Shown here piece after piece: positions 58,513 through 64,000 of a DNA stretch of 64,000 bases. A program made the position numbers and the translations under genes. The notes beneath the pieces were generated by a model. It did no database searches and was not told the origin of the DNA. It saw nothing but the letters and a program-made list of their open reading frames with translations. The number at the start of each line of letters is the position of its first letter. Position 1 is the stretch's first letter. The stretch is from Batillaria attramentaria (taxonomy: Eukaryota; Mollusca; Gastropoda; Batillariidae): NCBI GenBank assembly GCA_018292915.2, contig JACVVK020000018.1:2190001-2254000 (forward strand), read 5' to 3'.

Positions 58513-60317
58513 ATAATTATCTGTGTACGAACATGAGTGTAGACGCAGTCAGTATGTATGTACGTGCGTTTGTATTTTCCTTTGGGAATAAAATAAACTT
58601 GACTTTGAATGTTGTTTTCTTGTAGACGAAATTCAAGTGCTAACACAGCGTATACACTCACGTCACCTGCCTCTTCCCATAAAAAACTACAAGACAACGG
58701 ATTTCGCGTGATCAGAACAGGTGGTGCATAGCTCAAACGGTTTGTAAAATATCGACATTGGAATGGTCGCGTGAGAGATTGCGAGACTAGACCGCCTCCG
58801 GCGCTTGCTACAGTTTGACAGACGATCGCTATCTCATTTACTGCCGTAGCTCAGTTTCACCCGGGGTGGAAATATAAGTAATACCTCCCGGTATTCCAGA
58901 ACTGGAGAAGACGTTGGAGCAACGGCACTTCAGTGTTTATCTGCAACAACAGTGTCACATTTCACAAGTATTGCGCTTGTTTATCTGCAACAATAGTGTC
59001 ACCTTTCATAAGTAGTATTGTGGTGCGGCAAATTCTATCCTCATTACGTGACAGCAACTGACAAACTCTAGTTCGGTCCAAAATGTCTTCTGCCAGTTCA
59101 GGTCTAAACTAGTTTCTTATGTGTTTCATTTCGTGTCGAGGTGCCGTGTGTTTTGTTCTTTGCACTTTTTAAGTTGTTTCTCTGTAGAGAATCAACTTTA
59201 TGGGATGGGGCAGATTTCGCTGCGCCGCGCAGCGGCAAGTTTCAGTGATACAAAACAAGACTTTGACGTTTCTCCAGACAATACGTACTTTTACGCAGAC
59301 AGTGACGTAACGAAATCTGCGTCACAGACACTTTACGGGCACGCTATGCTGTAACCCCAGTCACGTGGCTACGAGGTCGAGGTCGTACCTTTAGCCAAGA
59401 CGTATCATTGGCTTGGTTCCCGAGTTAACTATGCTGCTGCGTTCTTTTTATTTCTCTCTCTCTCTCTGTGTTTCGACCTTTCAGTGATTCCAGCTGAACA
59501 CGCCTGACGACCGGAGGTAGAACGAGACACTTGTCGAGGAAAAACAGCAACTCTATACATTCCCAGCAGTATCAAAATCCACCAACTCGAAGTGTCAAAC
59601 GCCAGTGACCAACCCCCCTCCCACCAGGCCACCCAAGCTCAAAGAAAAGTTTTTAGTCACAACCGCGAGCAAACGTGTTTCAGGTTTCATGAGAAGGTCA
59701 CAGGAACTGGCGTCATTTTCCTCTAGAATTCCATGTTTCCCACACGCAGCGCTAAACAAACGGTTACAAATCGTTTACCAACCAGACAAAACCGAAGACG
59801 AGAGGTGCACGTTCATGTTACAGTACTGTTGTGAGCAGGGTATCTCCACACGCCACAGTCATACTGTCACACGGCGACAAGGAGATTCACGACAAGCGGA
59901 AAACGATTGTCGGCACGCGATTCGGTAATTTGAACATTACTCTGTATTCATCCGGGCTTCACGGACAAATGAGTGCGGCATCTCACGACGGCAAAAACAA
60001 TATGCTGACTCATTTACATAAGACGCGCTGGGGGCTTTGTGAAGCGAGGAATGGGCGGGTCAGGTTGATCGGCCAGTGCACGGAGATCCCCGGGCGAGTT
60101 GGAGAACCTTCGCGGAAGCACACATTTCAGTGCTCGGTGCGTTTGAAAACTGCGTTGACAGTCCTGGGGACTTCTTGTTTTGTGTGGTGATAGTTGTCAG
60201 ATCTGGACTTAGGTGTTTTCTAGCTGGTGAAGAGGACAATTTTCTTCAGAACGTTTCCACCCCCTTCCCCCCCTCCACCAGCGACTTTCCCTCAGTACAT
60301 CCGCTTATCTTTCATTC
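58513..60317. other. Unassigned intergenic DNA
   Basis: An AATAAAATAAACTTGACTTT segment at about 58587 looks like another retroelement 3' end. Two similar segments (TTTATCTGCAACAACAGTGT near 58937 and TTTATCTGCAACAATAGTGT near 58980) form a short tandem duplication. No gene is recognised. Confidence 0.35.
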
Positions 60318-60575
60318 GGGCCGATCGTCGGGGATTCTGGAAATGTTCAGCCCACCAAATCTGAAAAATAAATGCAATTCTAAATTCCGATATTTAAATA
60401 GCTGAGCTGATCCTTCGCACCACGTGATATTATGTGTTTATGTCCAGTGTGTGAGAGAATGTGTGTGATTCACGTGAGCGTGCGTGTTGGGTTCAGTTCG
60501 CGGCGCTTTGAACCGATTCATGAAATTGGGTAAAGCGCCTATACAATACTCATTATTATTATTATTATTATTATC
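60318..60575 (+). mobile_element. Family B SINE, 5'-truncated
   Basis: It starts at TTCGGGCCGATCGTCGGGG and runs through GGAAATGTTCAGCCCACC to GGGTAAAGCGCCTATACAAT and (ATT)n. Close to the 10484 copy. Confidence 0.88.
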
Positions 60576-60620
60576 ATCACATCACAAACAAGACATGTTG
60601 GCTAAAGAACCATCCATAAG

Positions 60621-61032
60621 GCCTCGGTCACAACCGGCCGCACGATTTTTTTATGCTTGCGATCTCCACGAAATGTCTGCGGCCTGCGGCTTCTACGATC
60701 TGAAAAAAAAAAAATTAAGGTTGCAAATCGTGCGTACGATATACGTGCGATGGCGTACGTTCCCCGCAAGTCTCGCACGGGTAACGTCTTGCGATTTCAG
60801 TTGGTCAAAAATCGTACGACGGCCGTACGGATCGTACGTTGTCCTCGCAGTTATCGTACGGAGGTCGTACGCCTTCGTACGACGTTCGTCCGATGTTGAC
60901 GATGTTTGCACGGGCTATACGGGTGTCGTGCGTGCGCCGTACGGCTATCGTAAGTGCTCTGTACGCGTGGTGTGCGTCGGTCGTTCGACGGCCATGGCCG
61001 ACGCGCGTTTTTCATGCATATAGGGACCAGCC

Positions 61033-61084
<52 letters not shown>

Positions 61085-61674
61085 GTTTGTTTATGGAAAG
61101 AAGACATCAGAGGATTTGGATATTATTAACAGAGTTTGACAAACCTATGGACAGGTACACAACTTGACAGACACTGACACAGCACTGCAACACTTCTACA
61201 TTGCACACCAACATCCCCCGGGCCCGCACCCGCGTCTTGCGTCCGCCTTGCGGAGCAGGCACGGAGGACGTGCATGCATCGTGGAAACATCGTACTACCG
61301 ACTTGCGGTCTGTGATCACGTGCGGCCATCGTGCGGTCCTCGTGGGGAGCACGCAAGACAACCGTGCGTCACTCGTGCGGTCATCGTGCGGCCATCGTGA
61401 CCTATTTTTCTCGCCCGGAGATGTCCAGGTCGTACGATGCACTTGCGGCAATCGTGCGTTGGCCGTACAGTGGCCGTGCGGCCAACGCAAGTGTGTAAAA
61501 AATCGCAGGTGATCGTCGAGTTTGTTGATTTTGTCGAAAACCGGCCGCAGCGCTCTGCGGCATCCTTGCGGCCTCGAAATTTCGCAGGACGCCCGTGCGC
61601 CGTTCGCAAGATTTGCCACGATTTTTGGCCGTAGACCCGCCGTAGGAGCCCGTACGGCCGGTTGTGACCGTAGC
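60621..61674. mobile_element. CpG-rich inverted-repeat element with CGTACG motifs
   Basis: The inverted ends share CGGTCACAACCGGCCG (60625-60640, complement at 61655-61670), extendable to 20 bp with one mismatch. ATAAG and ATAAT flank them. The left half is packed with TCGTACG/CCGTACG motifs (about 60730-60960), the right half with TCGTGCGG/CCGTGCGG (about 61300-61480). A (TA)n array lies in the centre at 61036-61078. ORFs across it are compositional and match no transposase I recognise. Confidence 0.75.
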
Positions 61675-61802
61675 ATAATTCTGCCATCACTAATCGTTCT
61701 GAGATCTTTTGATAGTGTCTACCATCACACTACTTCGACACCTGCACAGTGACAGCATCTCAAACGCTGGAACCGAGCCAGCGGAACGATGTAGGCGACG
61801 CG

Positions 61803-62012
61803 AATATAATATTAATAATAATAATAATCGCATTAATATCGGCGCTTTATCCCAAAAGCGCCGCGAGCCGCAGTAACCCCAATGCGCACGCTCACGTGAA
61901 TCACACGCATTCTCTCACACACTGGACATGAACCCATTACAACCACGTGGTGCGAAGGGCCAGCTCAGCAATTTATGTTTCGGAATTTTAGAATTGCATT
62001 TAAAAAAAATTA
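61803..62012 (-). mobile_element. Family B SINE, 3' part
   Basis: The reverse orientation shows the (AAT)n tail, GGCGCTTTATCCCAAAAGCG-type end, CTCACACACTGGACATGAAC and CAGCTCAGCAATTTATG. It is truncated before the tRNA-like head. Confidence 0.85.
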
Positions 62013-62140
62013 TTTGTATTATAATATACACTCAAATGATCATAGTTCATGCAGTGCTTGCGTTTAGTCTAGCTGATGATGCACAGTTCCTACTGAGGAA
62101 TATGCATGTCTCATTAAAAGTCGCCTTCAACATTACTTAC

Positions 62141-64000
62141 TTACTTAGGCCCCTGGCTCCACGTGGAGCATAGGCCATCGACAACCCTTCGCCATCGCAC
62201 TCTGTTCTGGGCTATTCTTGCCACTCCAGTCCAGTTGGTCCCCTGCTTATATAACTCTGCCTCAGTGTCCCGCCTCCAGCTGTTGCGAGGCCGGCCTCTC
62301 TTCCTTTTCCCCTGTGGGTTCCACGTCAGGGCTTGACGTGTGGTGCTGGATGCTGGCTTCCTGAGGGTGTGTCCAATCCAGCCCCACTTCCTCCGCAGGA
62401 TCTGCTTGGTCGCTGGTTCCTGCCCTGCTCGCTCCCACAGCTCTTCGTTCCGGATCTTCTCTGGCCATCGGATGTTGAAGATGCGCCTCAGACAGGTGTT
62501 GAGAAATGTCTGGATCTTCTGCTGCATTGTCTTTGTTGTCCTCCATGTTTCGCATCCGTAGAGCAGAACTGACTTCACGTTGGAGTTGAAGATGCGAAGT
62601 TTGGTTCTTATGCTGACAACTTTGGATGCCCAGATGTTCTTCAGCATGACCATTGCTGCTCTTGCCTTGCCGATTCTGGCTGTGACGTCTCGGTCTGTGC
62701 CTCCCTGTCCATCAACCACACTCCCCAGGTAGACAAAGGACTCTACCTCCCTGATGGGCTCTCCACCGACTGTGACTGGTGTGTTGGCGGTGGTGTTGAT
62801 CTTCATCAGCTCGGTTTTCCTCCTGTTGATCTTGAGCCCTGTTCCGGCTGATGTGGCTTCCAGGCATGTAGTCTTGTCCTGCATCTGGCTGTGGCTGTGA
62901 GACAGGAGCGCCAGGTCGTCCGCGAAGTCAAGGTCATCCAGCTGCGTCCAGAGTGTCCACTGTATCCCGTTTTTCCTGCCTGTTGTGGTGGTCTTCATGA
63001 TCCAGTCGATGACCAGGAGGAAGAGGAATGGGGACAACAGGCATCCCTGGCGGACTCCGGTCTTCACCTCGAAGCTTTCTGACAACTGGCCGGCATGGGC
63101 AATCCTGCAGCTCATGTCTTTGTAGGTGCACTGGATCAGGGAGATGATCTTCCCGGGAACTCCATAGTGCCTTAGCAGCTTCCACAGCGCCTCTCTGTCT
63201 ACACTGTCGAAGGCCTTCTCATAGTCTATGAAGTTGATGTAGAGGGGGGAGTTCCACTCCAGTGACTGCTCAACAATGATGCGTAGGCTGGCGATCTGGT
63301 CAGCGCAGGACCTGTTCCTGCGAAAGCCCGCCTGCTGGTCTCGGAGCATAGGGTCAACTGCCTCCCTCATCCTCTCCAGTAGAATTCTGTTGAGAACCTT
63401 GCCTGGCACTGACAGGAGCATGATCCCTCGGTAGTTGCTGCAGTCCCTGAGGTCCCCTTTCTTTGGCAGCTTGATGACGATCCCTTCTTTCCACTGGGCT
63501 GGCACCTCTTCCTTCTCCCAGATCTTGCTGAATAGGCTGTGCAGCATGTTGACGGCTGTCTCTGTGTCTGCTTTGATGGCTTCTGCTGGTATCTCGTCCG
63601 GCCCTGCAGCTTTCCCATTTCTCAGTGTCATGATGGCTTTCCTGATCTCCGCCTTAGAGGGCTTGTCGCAGTTGATGGGTAGTTCTGTCTCAGCTGGCGG
63701 GATGTCTGGAGGTGTTTCAGGGATGGGGCGATTTAACAGTTCCCTGAAGTGTTCTGCCCATCGCTTCAGCTGTTCCTCAGTTGTTGTCAGTGGGTGCCCG
63801 TTCTTGTCCTTCACTGGTTTGTCTGTCTGCCGAAATTTGCCCGCGAGCTTCTTGGTCACCTGGTACAGGTCTTTTAGGTTCCCTTGTCCGGCTGCTTCCT
63901 CTGCTTGATTGGCCAGGTTGTCGATGTAGTCCCTCTTGTCCTTTCTGGTGCTCCTCTTCACTTCTCTGTCAGCTGCTGTGTATTCTTCCTGTGCCTTTGC
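62141..64000 (-). CDS. Reverse transcriptase ORF of an RTE-like LINE, partial
   Basis: An uninterrupted frame of at least 619 codons enters from the right edge of the window and ends at TAA 62141-62143. It encodes the reverse-transcriptase domain and C-terminal region of a non-LTR retrotransposon, which copies element RNA into a nicked genomic target. Visible motifs are VPAQWKEGIVIKLPKKGD, NYRGIMLLSVPGKVL, QAGFRRNRSCADQI, NFIDYEKAFDSVDREALW, KTGVRQGCLLSPFLFLLVID, the catalytic FADDLALLSHS, LKINRRKTELM, FVYLGSVVD and the end region GHTLRKP ... GKRKRGRPRNSW. The upstream endonuclease lies outside the window. The stop falls inside a terminal TAAG-type microsatellite tail (plus-strand ACTTACTTACTT at 62133-62146). 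Such a tail rather than poly(A) is a feature of RTE elements; clade assignment is by eye. No frameshift or stop is seen, so this copy may be young. Confidence 0.9.
   Translation of the reverse strand, partial: AKAQEEYTAADREVKRSTRKDKRDYIDNLANQAEEAAGQGNLKDLYQVTKKLAGKFRQTDKPVKDKNGHPLTTTEEQLKRWAEHFRELLNRPIPETPPDIPPAETELPINCDKPSKAEIRKAIMTLRNGKAAGPDEIPAEAIKADTETAVNMLHSLFSKIWEKEEVPAQWKEGIVIKLPKKGDLRDCSNYRGIMLLSVPGKVLNRILLERMREAVDPMLRDQQAGFRRNRSCADQIASLRIIVEQSLEWNSPLYINFIDYEKAFDSVDREALWKLLRHYGVPGKIISLIQCTYKDMSCRIAHAGQLSESFEVKTGVRQGCLLSPFLFLLVIDWIMKTTTTGRKNGIQWTLWTQLDDLDFADDLALLSHSHSQMQDKTTCLEATSAGTGLKINRRKTELMKINTTANTPVTVGGEPIREVESFVYLGSVVDGQGGTDRDVTARIGKARAAMVMLKNIWASKVVSIRTKLRIFNSNVKSVLLYGCETWRTTKTMQQKIQTFLNTCLRRIFNIRWPEKIRNEELWERAGQEPATKQILRRKWGWIGHTLRKPASSTTRQALTWNPQGKRKRGRPRNSWRRDTEAELYKQGTNWTGVARIAQNRVRWRRVVDGLCSTWSQGPK

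Noticed and set aside
59121..59354. 77-codon frame on the plus strand
   Set aside because: No recognisable domain, splice context or neighbouring exon.
1..64000. CRISPR arrays, operons, bacterial genes
   Set aside because: The spliced metazoan genes and retroelements show nuclear animal DNA; the tandem arrays have no unique spacers.

Overview
The window is nuclear DNA of an animal. It carries four multi-exon, conserved metazoan genes with consensus splice sites, long introns and a dense load of tRNA-derived SINEs, non-LTR retrotransposon pieces, non-autonomous DNA transposons, minisatellites and dinucleotide arrays. That repeat mix suits a marine invertebrate, most likely a mollusc or another lophotrochozoan. 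This is inference; no species marker was found. There is nothing bacterial, organellar or viral.

Layout. (1) 1386-5843, minus: an OST3/OST6-type oxidoreductase subunit (MAGT1/TUSC3), 11 coding exons, 329 aa. (2) 5844-13784: gene-free, with SINEs, microsatellites, a CR1/L2-like LINE 3' end and a minisatellite. (3) 13785-19414, plus: a gamma/delta/zeta-type sarcoglycan, 7 coding exons, 285 aa. (4) 19415-22672: two minisatellites between convergent gene ends. (5) 22673-27858, minus: a KLHL8-like BTB-BACK-Kelch protein, 9 coding exons, 659 aa, with a 1.1 kb inverted-repeat transposon ending only 86 bp upstream of its start codon. (6) 29050-33725: repeats, including a poly-G-filled transposon-like element. 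(7) 33726-39526, plus: an F-box/leucine-rich-repeat protein, 6 coding exons, 531 aa, with one GC-AG intron and four or more mobile elements in its introns. (8) 39527-62140: no recognisable gene, only repeats and mobile elements. (9) 62141-64000, minus: an open reverse-transcriptase ORF of an RTE-like retrotransposon running off the window.

Every coding model was assembled by hand from splice junctions. In each, all exon phases close and the total length is close to the family norm. The four genes do not form a pathway: one acts in ER N-glycosylation, one in the dystrophin-associated membrane complex, and two are probable ubiquitin-ligase substrate adaptors.

The most interesting material is the mobile DNA: an apparently young SINE family with intact target duplications and a strong orientation bias, a SINE nested in a SINE, a SINE nested in a LINE, two SINE tails sharing one target site, and at least seven short inverted-repeat elements I cannot assign to a named family. 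These include a 1.05 kb element packed with CGTACG/CGTGCGG motifs.
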